Below are positions 27,144 through 35,112 of a DNA stretch of 64,000 nucleotides, one piece after another. The position numbers and the translations under genes are program-made. Each line of letters starts with the position of its first letter. Position 1 is the first letter of the stretch. The DNA lies in contig NZ_AP022871.1 of the NCBI RefSeq assembly GCF_011764565.1, positions 8,680,320 through 8,744,319 of the forward strand, read 5' to 3'. The notes under the pieces were generated by a model. It was not told the DNA's origin. It was given only the letters and a program-made list of their open reading frames with translations, and made no database searches. This stretch comes from Phytohabitans suffuscus. GTDB lineage: Bacteria; Actinomycetota; Actinomycetes; Mycobacteriales; Micromonosporaceae.

Positions 27144-27596
27144 ATGCGGAGCGTGTACGAGGCGGCGGGCGGCCAGGCCGGACTGCTGCGGCTGGCGGAG
27201 GCGTGGCACACCAGGGTGCTGGCGGACGAGGTGGTCAGCCACGCGTTCGAGCGCGGCTTCCATCCCCGCCACAGCGAACGCCTGGCCGCGTACTGGGGCG
27301 AGGCGCTCGGCGGTCCGCCCGCGTACACGGCGGGCATCGGCGACGAGAGCACCGTCGTGCGCATGCACAGCGGCAACGGGCCGCACGAGGAGATGGACCG
27401 GCGGGCGATCGCCTGCTTCGACGCGGCGCTGGGCGACGTGGGCCTGGCCCCGGGCGAGCCGCTGCGGCAGGCGCTGCACGACTACTTCGCGTGGGCGACC
27501 ACCGTCGAGATGACCCGCTACCACGCCTCCGCCGACGACGTGCCGGACGGGCTGGCCATCCCACGGTGGTCGTGGGACGGCCTCCAGCCCCGGTGA
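27144..27596 (+). CDS. Group II truncated haemoglobin-like protein
   Basis: A 150-aa globin of the 2-over-2 type. N-terminal YEAAGGQAGLLRLAEAWHTRVLADEVVSHAF matches the shortened A/B helices, and HPRHSERLAAYWGEALGG the CD/E region. MHSGNGPHEEMDRRAIACFDAAL carries the proximal His, and Trp near the C-terminus (IPRWSWDG) fits group II. It should bind haem and react with O2 or NO in the cytoplasm. Haemoglobins of this family serve NO detoxification or oxygen chemistry. It starts 12 bases after the upstream membrane gene. Confidence 0.85.
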   Translation: MRSVYEAAGGQAGLLRLAEAWHTRVLADEVVSHAFERGFHPRHSERLAAYWGEALGGPPAYTAGIGDESTVVRMHSGNGPHEEMDRRAIACFDAALGDVGLAPGEPLRQALHDYFAWATTVEMTRYHASADDVPDGLAIPRWSWDGLQPR

Positions 27597-27634
27597 CGGC
27601 GCGGGTCCGCGCGGCCGCCGCGGCCGTCCGTCAC
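27593..27634. terminator. Likely hairpin terminator after the globin gene
   Basis: Outer arms GTGACGG and CCGTCAC enclose a GC-rich inner fold (GCGCGG...CCGCGC). It overlaps the stop of the globin gene and the end of a convergent STAS remnant. Confidence 0.45.
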
Positions 27635-27809
27635 CCGGCCCGCGTGAGGACGGGCAGCACCTCGCGGATCGCCAGCACCCGCGGGGCCAGGCCGTGGACG
27701 TTGACGAGGGTCAGGTCCATCCCCGCGCCGTACGCCGAGGTGCGCGCCTCCAGCAACGCCGGCGCCTGTCGCGTCGCAGAAGCGCAGGCCGGCGCAGTCG
27801 AGCACGATG
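27631..27809 (-). pseudogene. Truncated STAS-domain (anti-sigma factor antagonist) remnant
   Basis: The minus strand reads IVLDCAGLRFCDATGAG then, after a frame change near 27760, LLEARTSAYGAGMDLTLVNVHGLAPRVLAI. This is the second half of a SpoIIAA-like STAS domain; the phosphoacceptor position (usually DSSG) here reads DATG. The N-terminal half is absent, and the reading frame abuts the tail of repeat D at 27810. This decay is real because the frame change is not of the one-missing-base type. Confidence 0.6.
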
Positions 27810-27833
27810 GCCTCACCCTCGCGTCACACGACC
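27810..27833 (+). repeat. Family D repeat, tail fragment (copy 5)
   Basis: GCCTCACCCTCGCGTCACAC and the following GACC match the terminal ~25 nt of the 62-nt family D with one base missing. It abuts the broken end of the STAS remnant. Confidence 0.6.
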
Positions 27834-27910
27834 CCGCCCTCCGGGCGGCGGGTGAAAGGTTGATCCCGCGCGCGGGCCCGCTCTGTCCCTGATCGACCCC
27901 CGCTGGCCCC

Positions 27911-28050
27911 GGGCCGCTAAGGCCGGGCCGCTAAGGCCGGGCCGCTAAGGCCGGGCCGCTAAGGCCGGGCCGCTAAGGCCGGGCCGCTAAGGCCGGGCCG
28001 CTAAGGCCGGGCCGCTAAGGCCGGGCCGCTAAGGCCGGGCCGCTAAGGCC
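27911..28050 (+). repeat. 14-bp minisatellite, exactly 10 copies
   Basis: Ten identical units of GGGCCGCTAAGGCC, 140 bp. Each unit contains TAA on the plus strand and TTA on the minus strand. There are no spacers, so this is not a CRISPR array. Confidence 0.95.
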
Positions 28051-28185
28051 GGCTGTCGACTGCTCCGTCCGCGCTATGGACCTTTCCGGGTCAAGGTGCG
28101 GGTCCGTCCACGGTGGCCTGTGCGGACAGCTTCCTTCTGCCGCTTCGTCCGCCTGTTGCCGGGCCGCGCGGGCTTGGTTCCGGCT

Positions 28186-28232
28186 GACCGTCGACGCGAG
28201 CCGCCCCGCAGGGGCAACCGCCGTCCACGATC
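28186..28232 (+). repeat. 47-nt palindrome family, subtype C copy 1
   Basis: 47 nt from GACCGTCGACGCGAGCCG to GCCGTCCACGATC with inner GCCCC/GGGGC arms. Same length and outer ends as subtype A but a different interior. Confidence 0.75.
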
Positions 28233-28528
28233 CGCTCCGCGACCACCACCGACGCCGCGCCAGCTGCTCAAATCCGGAGAGCGTTCGGGGTCGAGGTCCG
28301 CTCAGCCGCCCGAGCCACATCGGCGCCGTCCGCGCCACGCGGTGAGGCCCGCGCCGCCGCACCCGATCTGCCCAGCGGTACAGGAAGCACCTTATGGAGC
28401 CCGCAAAACGTGCCTCCTGTACCGCTGAGGGCACGACCACCGCGCTCGCGGCCCGCGTCCGTCCCGCGGACGACCGTTTCCCACCGATTTGGCCGCCCGC
28501 CACATGGCCCAAGGGCTCGGTTCCGGCT

Positions 28529-28560
28529 GATCGTGGACGCGAGCCGCCCCGCGCCGGTGC
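28529..28560 (+). repeat. 47-nt palindrome family, subtype C left half (copy 2)
   Basis: GATCGTGGACGCGAGCCGCC matches copy 1, but the right arm is lost. An intact subtype A copy follows at 28592. Confidence 0.6.
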
Positions 28561-28591
28561 CGGATCCATGCTCGCGGGGGCGCTCGCAGCG

Positions 28592-28639
28592 GATCGTGGT
28601 ATGAAACCGCCCTCCTGGGGGCGGATCCGTACCACGATC
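28592..28639 (-). repeat. 47-nt palindrome family, subtype A copy 2
   Basis: GATCGTGGTATGAAAC ... GATCCGTACCACGATC, 48 nt, same orientation as the copy at 11029 and opposite to those at 29056 and 42911. Confidence 0.85.
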
Positions 28640-28803
28640 CACCGAAACCACTATGGACAGACACCCGACCGGGTGGAGCTGGCCCCCGCCGCCTCCCCAA
28701 GGTCCGGAGCCAGGGTGCGGGTCTGCCCGCAGTAACCGGCGCGGGCCGTCGTTTTCTACCTACTTGTCCGCCTGCCGCAGAGCCCGAGGGATCGGCTCGG
28801 AAG

Positions 28804-28850
28804 GAGCATGGACGCGAGCCGCCCGCACAAGGACGACCGCCGTCCACGAC
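28804..28850 (+). repeat. 47-nt palindrome family, subtype C copy 3
   Basis: Degenerate left arm GAGCATGGACGCGAGCCG and right arm CCGCCGTCCACGAC at the same 47-nt spacing. Confidence 0.65.
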
Positions 28851-29055
28851 CAGCCGGAACTGATCGCTTGGGCCTTGCGATGAACGGACAGAGCCGGACC
28901 TCGACCCCGAAAGCTCCACAGGTCTCGATCCAGAAGCCAGGCGTCGGGTAGGCGGCGGGACCAGTCCGCCATGTCTGTCCACAGTGGTCTACGAACGGGC
29001 CCCATTTCTGCCGGTTTGTCGGCCGCCTACAGGATCCAGAGGCTCGGTTTCGGCG

Positions 29056-29103
29056 GATCGTGGTACGGATCCGCCCCCAGAAGGGCAGTTTCATACCACG
29101 ATC
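29056..29103 (+). repeat. 47-nt palindrome family, subtype A copy 3
   Basis: GATCGTGGTACGGATCCGCC ... AGTTTCATACCACGATC, preceded by GGTTTCGGCG as in the copy at 42911 (GGTCTCGGTG). Confidence 0.85.
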
Positions 29104-29298
29104 TGCCGCGATCGCCCCGCGCGCGTAAATCCGACCCCCGGCGCGGGCCGGAGGGCCCGGAGAAGCGGGGTGGCGTGACCGAAATCGCCTGGTTTGTGCA
29201 CGCCGGAGGGTAATCGTGGACCGCGACCGCCGCTCAGAGGCGCTCACGAGCAGGCGAAACGCGGCGTGCGGCAGGCGGGCGGACCGGCCGTCGCGGGG

Positions 29299-31419
29299 TC
29301 AGCGTGGGCGGGGCCGGACCGGCGCTGGGCGGTGCGCCGGCCACCAGAAGCGGTCGCCGAGCAGCATCGCGACCGCCGGCACGACGAGGGTGCGGACCAG
29401 CAGGGTGTCCAGCAGCACGCCGATGCCGACGATGACGCCGATCTGGGTGAGCACGATGACCGGCAGGACGCCGAGCACCGCGAAGACGGCCGCGAGGAGC
29501 ACGCCCGCCGAGGTGATCACACCGCCGGTGGCGACGAGCGCGCGGGCGAACGCGGCGCGCGTGTCCGTGCCGGCCGCCACCTCCTCGCGGGCCCGGGTGA
29601 CCAGGAAGATGTTGTAGTCGACGCCGAGCGCGACGAGAAAGAGGAAGCTGAGCAGCGGCACGCTCGCGTCCAGGCCGGGGATGCCGAGCAGCCGTTCGAG
29701 CACCGCCGCGCCGGCGCCGAGTGCGGCGGCGAAGCTGGCGATGACGGTGGCCAGCAGCAGGAGCGGGGCGAGCAGCGAGCGGAGCAGGACGACGAGCACG
29801 AGCAGCACCACGACGAGCACGAGCGGCACGACCAGGGTGGCGTCGCGGAGGTTGGCCTCGCGCCGGTCGAGGTCGGCCGCGGGCTCGCCGCCGACCAGCC
29901 CGCCGTCCGGCGCCACGGCCGCGCGCAGGTCGCGTACGGCGCGGTCGGCCCCGGGCGTGCCCGCCGCGTCCGTGAGCTCGACGCGCACCCGCACGAGGCG
30001 GCCGTCCGCCGAGCGTTCCGGCGCACCGGCCGACCAGACGCCCACGACCGCTTCGAGCCGTTCCGCGTCGAGGGATCCGGCCACGACGGTGACCGGCTGG
30101 GACGTGCCGGCCGGGAAGTGCCGGGCCAGCGCCCGCTGGCCGCGCACCGACTCGGCCTCGGTGCGGAACTGCTCGGTCCGCGGCAGCCCGATGTCCAGGG
30201 TGGACAGTCCGGCGGCGAGCGCGCCGAGTACCACCACGGCGGCGGCGAGCACGGCGGCCGGCCGGCGGGACACGCCCCGGCCGACGCGGGACCACAGCCC
30301 CCGCCGGGCGGTGTCCTCTACTGTGGACGCTTCGGCGCGCGGCACGAACGGCCAGAACACCGCGCGCGGCAGGCACACCAGCGCGGCCGGCAGCACCACG
30401 AGCCCGAAGACCAGCGCGACGACCACGCCGATCGCGGCGCAGATGCCGAGCGTGCGGTTGCTGGTCAGCACGGCCGCGAGCAGGGTGAGCAGCGCCAGCA
30501 CCACGGTGACCGCGCTGGCCAGGACGGCCGGCGCCGCCCCGGTCAGGGCGCGGGCCATCGCCACGCGGCGGGACGGGACACGGCGCAGCTCCTCCCGGTA
30601 CCGCGAGATCAGCAGCAGCGCGTAGTCGGTGCCGGCGCCGAAGACCAGTACCGAGACGATCCCGGCCACCGCGGCGTCGGTGCGCTCCCCCACCAGCCGG
30701 GCCACCCACGGCAGGGTCTTCGCCACGAGCTGGTCGGCGACGCCGATGACGGCGAGCGGCACCACCCAGAGCACCGGGCTGCGGTAGGTGACGATCAGCA
30801 GCAGCGCGACGATCGCGGCGGTGGCCAGCAGCAGCCGCACGTCGGCGCCCTCGAAGGCGGCGGAGATGTCGCGGGCGAACGCGGGCCCGCCGGTCACCGC
30901 CACGCCCAACCCTGGTGGCAGGTCACGGCCGGCGTCCGCGCGCAGGGCGTCCACCCGCCGGTCGCGCTCCGCGCCGTCGACGTCCTCCGGCAGGGGTACG
31001 GGCAGCAGGATCGCGCGGCCGTCCCGGGAGGGTACGGCACCGACCGCACCGAGCCGTGCCCCCGCCGCGCCGACCGCGGCCCGGTCGGCGCCGGTCAGCG
31101 GAGCGCCGCCGCGCTCGTAGACGGCCACGGCGACCCCGGCGCGGCCGCTGGGGAACCGGTCGGCCAGCGCGGTGACCTCTGTGGACTGTGCCCCGGCCGG
31201 CAGGCCGTCGGTGGGCCCGGCGGCCGGCTGCTCCGGCGAGGTGGCGAACGCCAGCCCGGCCAGCGCGGCGGCCAGGACGAGCACCAGGACGGCACCGGTG
31301 CGGCTGGTGACCCGGGCGGCCCAGCGTCCCGGCGCGGCTCCTTCGCCAGGTGGGCGCGGCGGTGCCGTCCCGGAGGTGCCCGGTGCGGTGGTCGAACCCG
31401 CTCCCACAGGGAATTGCAT
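29299..31419 (-). CDS. MMPL family RND-type exporter
   Basis: A 706-aa transporter with the MMPL layout: helix 1 (about 40-60), a large extracytoplasmic domain (about 60-185), helices 2-6 with SVLVFGAGTDYALLLISRYREEL, helix 7 after a cytoplasmic loop, a second external domain (about 395-525), and helices 8-12 with LFLVALGVDYNIFLVTRAREE. The paired GxGTDY/GVDYN motifs carry the proton-relay Asp residues. It probably exports a lipid or small hydrophobic compound. GAGGGG stands 6 bases before ATG 31419. The divergent region to the SDR gene holds a strong palindrome at 31505. Confidence 0.9.
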   Translation of the reverse strand: MQFPVGAGSTTAPGTSGTAPPRPPGEGAAPGRWAARVTSRTGAVLVLVLAAALAGLAFATSPEQPAAGPTDGLPAGAQSTEVTALADRFPSGRAGVAVAVYERGGAPLTGADRAAVGAAGARLGAVGAVPSRDGRAILLPVPLPEDVDGAERDRRVDALRADAGRDLPPGLGVAVTGGPAFARDISAAFEGADVRLLLATAAIVALLLIVTYRSPVLWVVPLAVIGVADQLVAKTLPWVARLVGERTDAAVAGIVSVLVFGAGTDYALLLISRYREELRRVPSRRVAMARALTGAAPAVLASAVTVVLALLTLLAAVLTSNRTLGICAAIGVVVALVFGLVVLPAALVCLPRAVFWPFVPRAEASTVEDTARRGLWSRVGRGVSRRPAAVLAAAVVVLGALAAGLSTLDIGLPRTEQFRTEAESVRGQRALARHFPAGTSQPVTVVAGSLDAERLEAVVGVWSAGAPERSADGRLVRVRVELTDAAGTPGADRAVRDLRAAVAPDGGLVGGEPAADLDRREANLRDATLVVPLVLVVVLLVLVVLLRSLLAPLLLLATVIASFAAALGAGAAVLERLLGIPGLDASVPLLSFLFLVALGVDYNIFLVTRAREEVAAGTDTRAAFARALVATGGVITSAGVLLAAVFAVLGVLPVIVLTQIGVIVGIGVLLDTLLVRTLVVPAVAMLLGDRFWWPAHRPAPVRPRPR

Positions 31420-31504
31420 CGCTTACCCCTCGTTCGACTCCCGCCCGCACACACTACGTCGCGGGTCCTGTCCATGGAAGGTGCGGGTTGCGTCGATAGG
31501 GCGC

Positions 31505-31522
31505 TTGTGAACTGCTTCACAA
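31505..31522. promoter_or_regulatory. Candidate operator between the MMPL and SDR genes
   Basis: TTGTGAACTGCTTCACAA: 7-bp perfect arms around a 4-nt centre. It lies 86 bases upstream of the MMPL start and 90 upstream of the divergent SDR start, suiting shared control by a TetR- or GntR-type regulator. No such regulator gene adjoins. Confidence 0.6.
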
Positions 31523-31611
31523 ACGGGGTGGCGCCACTCTCCCTCGGCACGGGTGAGATGTCGCCCGCGCCGCGGCCTTTCGCCGGTTCGGGGCCGCCGG
31601 GAAGGTGGACA

Positions 31612-33182
31612 ATGCGACACGTGGTGACGCGGATCCTGGTGACCGGCGCGACCGGGTACGTGGGCGGTCGGCTCGCGCCCCGGCTGGCCGCGCGCGGCCA
31701 CGAGGTGCGCTGCCTGACCCGCTCGCCGGAGCGGCTCGCCGACGTGCCGTGGGCGTCCAGGGTGGAGGTGGTACGCGGCGACGTCGACGACCCGTCCACC
31801 CTGCCGGCCGCGCTCGACGGCGTGGCGGTGGCGTACTACCTCGTGCACTCGCTGGGCGTCGCCGGCTTCGAGGAGCGGGAGCGGCGCGGCGCGGAGAACT
31901 TCGCCGCCGCGGCCGCGCGGGCCGGCGTGCGGCGGATCGTCTACCTCGGCGGCCCGGCACCGGACGGGGCGCAGAGCCGCCCAGCACCGGACGGGGCGCG
32001 GAGCGGCCCGGCACCGGACGGGGCGCGGAGCCGCCCGGCACCGGACAGGGTGCGGAGCGGCTCGGCGCACCTGCGCTCCCGCGAGGCGGTCGCCCGGACG
32101 CTGCTCGCGTCGGGCGTGCCCACGCTCGTGCTGCGGGCCGCGGTCATCCTCGGCTCCGGCTCGGCGTCGTTCGAGATGCTCCGATACCTGACCGAGCGGC
32201 TGCCGGTGATGGTCGCGCCGCGCTGGGTGCGCAACCGGGTGCAGCCGATCGCGATCCGCGACGTGCTGCACTACCTCGTCGCCGCCGCCGACCTGCCGGA
32301 CACCGTGGAGGGCGACTTCGCCGTCGGCGGGCCGGACGTGCTCACGTTCGCCGGCATGATGCGCCGGTACGCGAAGGTGGCCGGCCTGTCCCGCCGGGTC
32401 ATCGTGCCGGTGCGGCCGCTCACGCCGCGGCTGTCGGCGTACTGGGTGGGGCTCGTGACGCCGGTGCCGGGGCGGCTGGCCCGGCCGCTGGTGCAGAGCC
32501 TGGTGCACGAGGCGGTCGTGGGCGACCGGGGGATCGCCGCGCACATCCCCGACCCGCCCGGCGGCCTGACCGGCTTCGAGACGGCGGTGCGCCTCGCGCT
32601 GGCCCGGATCGCCGAGGGCGACGTGGAGACCCGCTGGTCCACGGCCGCCGCACCGTCCGACCCGCTCCCCACCGACCCGGGCTGGACCGGCGGCACCGTC
32701 TACACCGACGAGCGCGGCACCGCGGTCGCCGCCTCACCCGACCGGCTGTGGGCGGTCGTCGAGTCGATCGGCGGCAACAGCGGCTGGTACTCGTTCCCGC
32801 TCGCCTGGGCCGTACGTGGCTGGTTCGACCAGCTCGTCGGCGGCGCCGGCCTACGCCGCGGCCGCCGGCACCCGACCCGCCTGTACGCCGGTGAGGCGCT
32901 GGACTTCTGGCGGGTCGAGGCCATCGACCGCGGCCGGCTGCTGCGGCTGCGCGCGGAGATGCGCCTGCCCGGCCGCGCCTGGCTGGAGATGCGGGTCGCC
33001 GAGCGCGACGGCGAGGTGCGCTACGAGCAGCGCGCGGTCTTCCTCCCCGCGGCCTGCCCGGCCACCTCTACTGGTGGGCGGTGGCGCCGTTCCACACCGC
33101 CGTCTTCGGCGGCATGGTGGCCAACATCGCCCGCACGGCCGAGCGGGGCCGGACCGTCAGTCGATCCGCGCCCCGGCGCTGA
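31612..33182 (+). CDS. NAD(P)-binding SDR-like protein with C-terminal DUF2867 (one apparent frameshift)
   Basis: About 523 aa. The N-terminal Rossmann domain has GATGYVG at residues 12-18, VRGDVDD and YLVHSLG, an atypical-SDR/NmrA pattern. Residues 115-150 are four 9-residue repeats (PAPDGARSG type) encoded by a 27-bp tandem repeat. The C-terminal domain from about residue 345 (VYTDERGTAVAASPDRLWAVV) is DUF2867-like. Adding one C at 33045-33048 restores RGLPGHLYWWAVAPFHTAVFGG, the expected DUF2867 ending, and carries the frame to 33182, 26 bases into the convergent SDR gene. Reaction unknown. GAAGG precedes ATG 31612. Confidence 0.8.
31954..32061 (+). repeat. In-frame 27-bp tandem repeat, 4 copies
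   Basis: Four 27-bp units encode nine-residue repeats beginning PAPDGA or PAPDRV, inserted in a surface loop of the Rossmann domain. The units have diverged at a few bases. Confidence 0.9.
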
Positions 33183-33912
33183 CGTTGACGGCCGCGCCGG
33201 TGATGGTGCGGGCGCGGTCGGAGGCGGCGAACGCGGCCACCTCGCCGACGTCGTCCAATGTGGCCGTCCGCCCGGTGAGTGTCTGACCGGTCAGCCAGTC
33301 GACGAGCGCGTCGCGGCCGCCGTACCCGCCGGGAATCGTCTCCGGCAGCCCGCCGGTGGTCAGTGTGACCGCGCGGATCCCCTTCGGGCCGAGCTCGGCG
33401 GCGAGCTGGCGGCGCAGCGACTCGACCGCGTCGAACGTCACGCCCATGCCGCCGACGCTGAACCGCTTCGCCACCGTCCAGTCGAACGTGCCGCCGAGGA
33501 AGATGATCACGCCGGAGCCCTGGCGCGCCATGTGCCGGGCCGCCGCGCGCGAGGTGAGGTACTTGGCCCGCAGCGCGACCTGGATCGGCCGCAGGTAGTC
33601 CTCGACGTCCATCTCGACCATCGGGATGCCCTGCACGTCCTGGTCGCCGATGACGTTGACGCTGATGTCGAGGCGGCCGGAGCGGGCGGCCACCGCGTCC
33701 GCGTGCGCGCCGACCGCCGCCTCGTCGAGCGCGTCCACCACCGCCACGTGCGCGCGGCCCGCCGGGAGGCCGGCGGCGACCTTCTCCAGCGGCGCGGCGG
33801 TGCGGCCGGCCAGGTGCACCACGGCGCCCTCGCGGCAGAAGGCGCGGGCGACCGCGCCGCCCACGTGCCCGCCGCCCCCGTAGATGACCGCCACCTTGTC
33901 CTGCAGAAGCAC
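33157..33912 (-). CDS. SDR family protein lacking the YxxxK catalytic motif
   Basis: A 251-aa short-chain dehydrogenase fold. The cofactor loop is VIYGGGGHVGGAVAR; NVIG replaces the usual NNAG; IIFLGGT precedes the active-site region. At the usual Tyr-x3-Lys position the sequence is FSVGGMGVTFDAVESLRRQL, with no Tyr or Lys, so oxidoreductase activity is doubtful. The late GRTATLDDVGEVAAFAASDRA and TGAAVNVSAGARID are normal for the family. It lies 53 bases downstream of an ECF sigma gene on the same strand and may be cotranscribed. Confidence 0.8.
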   Translation of the reverse strand: MLLQDKVAVIYGGGGHVGGAVARAFCREGAVVHLAGRTAAPLEKVAAGLPAGRAHVAVVDALDEAAVGAHADAVAARSGRLDISVNVIGDQDVQGIPMVEMDVEDYLRPIQVALRAKYLTSRAAARHMARQGSGVIIFLGGTFDWTVAKRFSVGGMGVTFDAVESLRRQLAAELGPKGIRAVTLTTGGLPETIPGGYGGRDALVDWLTGQTLTGRTATLDDVGEVAAFAASDRARTITGAAVNVSAGARID

Positions 33913-33965
33913 TGTGCTCTCCTCCGGTCGTCGATCCGTTCACCGGTACAACCCGGGGAGTCGGG

Positions 33966-34946
33966 TCAACTCATCGCCGCCGGCACCCCGAACCCGGCGA
34001 GGTCCTCGACCAGGAACGCGGTGATCGCCGCGATCCGCCCGCCGCGGAGCGTGAACACGTCGACACCCTCACCCACGTACTCGCCGCGCGCCTCGTCCCA
34101 CCGGTAGCCGGCGAGGGCCAGCTGGCCGTTGGCGAAGGTGGGGACCATCCGCCACCGGTACCCGATCGGGCCGGCCAGGAACGCGGCCCGCACCGCCGCC
34201 GGCCCCTCGTACCACCGCGGCGCCGGCGGCATCTCCAGCCGCACGTCCTCGGCGAGCATCGCGACGATCGCGTCCACGTCGGCCGCCTCCCACGCGGCCG
34301 CGTACCGCTCGGCGAGCGCCCGCGCCGCGGGGCCCAGGTCGGCCAGCTCACGCTGCTGCGAGCGGGCCGGGGTGCGCGCGCCGGCCACCGCGCGGGCCCG
34401 CTGCAGGGCGCTGTTGACCGCCGGCACGCTCGTGTCGAGCAGGTCGGCCACCTCGCGGGCCGGGAACTGCAGCACCTCGCGCAGCAGCAGCACCGCCCGT
34501 TGCAGGGGTGAGAGCCGCTGGAGCGCGGCCACGAACGCCAGCTCCACCCGCTCCCGCGCGACCACCCGCGCCTCCGGGCCGAGCGCGTCGAGCCCGAGCC
34601 GCGCGTCCGGGTACGGCTCCAGCCACGCCACCTCGCCCGTCGCCGCCGCCTCCGGCGAGAGGTCGGTGGGCAGCTCCCGGCGGCGGCGCGTGCGCAGCGC
34701 GGTCAGGCAGCGGTTGGTGGCGATCCGGTACAGCCAGGGCCGCACCGGCTGCCGCCCGTCGAACCGCCCGATCGCCTTCCACGCCCGCAGCAGCGCCTCC
34801 TGCACCGCGTCGTCCGCGTCGTGCACCGATCCGAGCATCCGGTAGCAGTGCTGGTGCAGCTCCCGCCGGTGCGGCTCGACGAGCCGCTCGAACGCCCGCT
34901 CGTCCCCGTCCCGCGCCGCGCCCAGCAGCCGCGCCGTCTCCGTCAC
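33966..34946 (-). CDS. ECF sigma factor with SnoaL-like C-terminal domain (SigG/TIGR02960-like)
   Basis: A 326-aa RNA polymerase sigma factor. Region 2 (about residues 15-85) includes [24 protein letters not shown] and [12 protein letters not shown]. Region 4 (about 135-190) has [26 protein letters not shown] and [14 protein letters not shown]. Residues ~205-320 form a SnoaL/NTF2-like domain ([21 protein letters not shown]), as in the large ECF group that uses such a tail instead of a separate anti-sigma factor. GTG 34946 has AGGA 7 bases upstream. The downstream SDR is a possible target or partner. Confidence 0.9.
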   Translation of the reverse strand: MTETARLLGAARDGDERAFERLVEPHRRELHQHCYRMLGSVHDADDAVQEALLRAWKAIGRFDGRQPVRPWLYRIATNRCLTALRTRRRRELPTDLSPEAAATGEVAWLEPYPDARLGLDALGPEARVVARERVELAFVAALQRLSPLQRAVLLLREVLQFPAREVADLLDTSVPAVNSALQRARAVAGARTPARSQQRELADLGPAARALAERYAAAWEAADVDAIVAMLAEDVRLEMPPAPRWYEGPAAVRAAFLAGPIGYRWRMVPTFANGQLALAGYRWDEARGEYVGEGVDVFTLRGGRIAAITAFLVEDLAGFGVPAAMS

Positions 34947-35099
34947 ACACCATTCCTACACTCCGGGCTCCCACACTGTGGACTCCCCACACTCCAGACA
35001 CCCCACACTCCGGATTCCTGCACGTCCGGCCTGGCCTGCAGGTCCCGGCAGCGGCGGCGACGACCCGACCGCACGATCCGGATACTGGTGCCCGGTACC

Positions 35100-35105
35100 T
35101 ACGAT
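35100..35105 (+). promoter_or_regulatory. -10 element of a probable leaderless promoter
   Basis: TACGAT ends 7 bases before GTG 35113, so transcription would begin at the start codon. There is no ribosome site upstream of that GTG. The -35 is not evident. Confidence 0.45.
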
Positions 35106-35112
35106 CTTTGTC

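Larger units (their letters stand above)
28051..29298. other. Repeat-rich intergenic island 2
   Basis: No credible gene. It contains about four successive degenerate copies of a longer module (starts near 28105, 28450, 28700 and 28945), each with a (T)TT(C)TGCCG...TTTGTCCGCC-like block ahead of a 47-nt palindrome. The palindromes are subtypes C, A, C and A, plus one half copy. Confidence 0.65.

Noticed and set aside
27911-28050. CRISPR array
   Set aside because: The 14-bp units are directly adjacent with no spacers, and no cas gene is present.
28051-29215. Several short open frames in island 2 as small genes
   Set aside because: They change with each degenerate copy of the repeated module, lack ribosome sites, and fall on the palindromes.
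29194-31611. Very long plus-strand open frame opposite the MMPL gene, continuous with the SDR/DUF2867 frame
   Set aside because: It is the antisense of a clear MMPL transporter and rich in Arg/Gly/His low-complexity sequence. High GC removes stop codons, so such shadows are expected. Only the part from 31612 is real.
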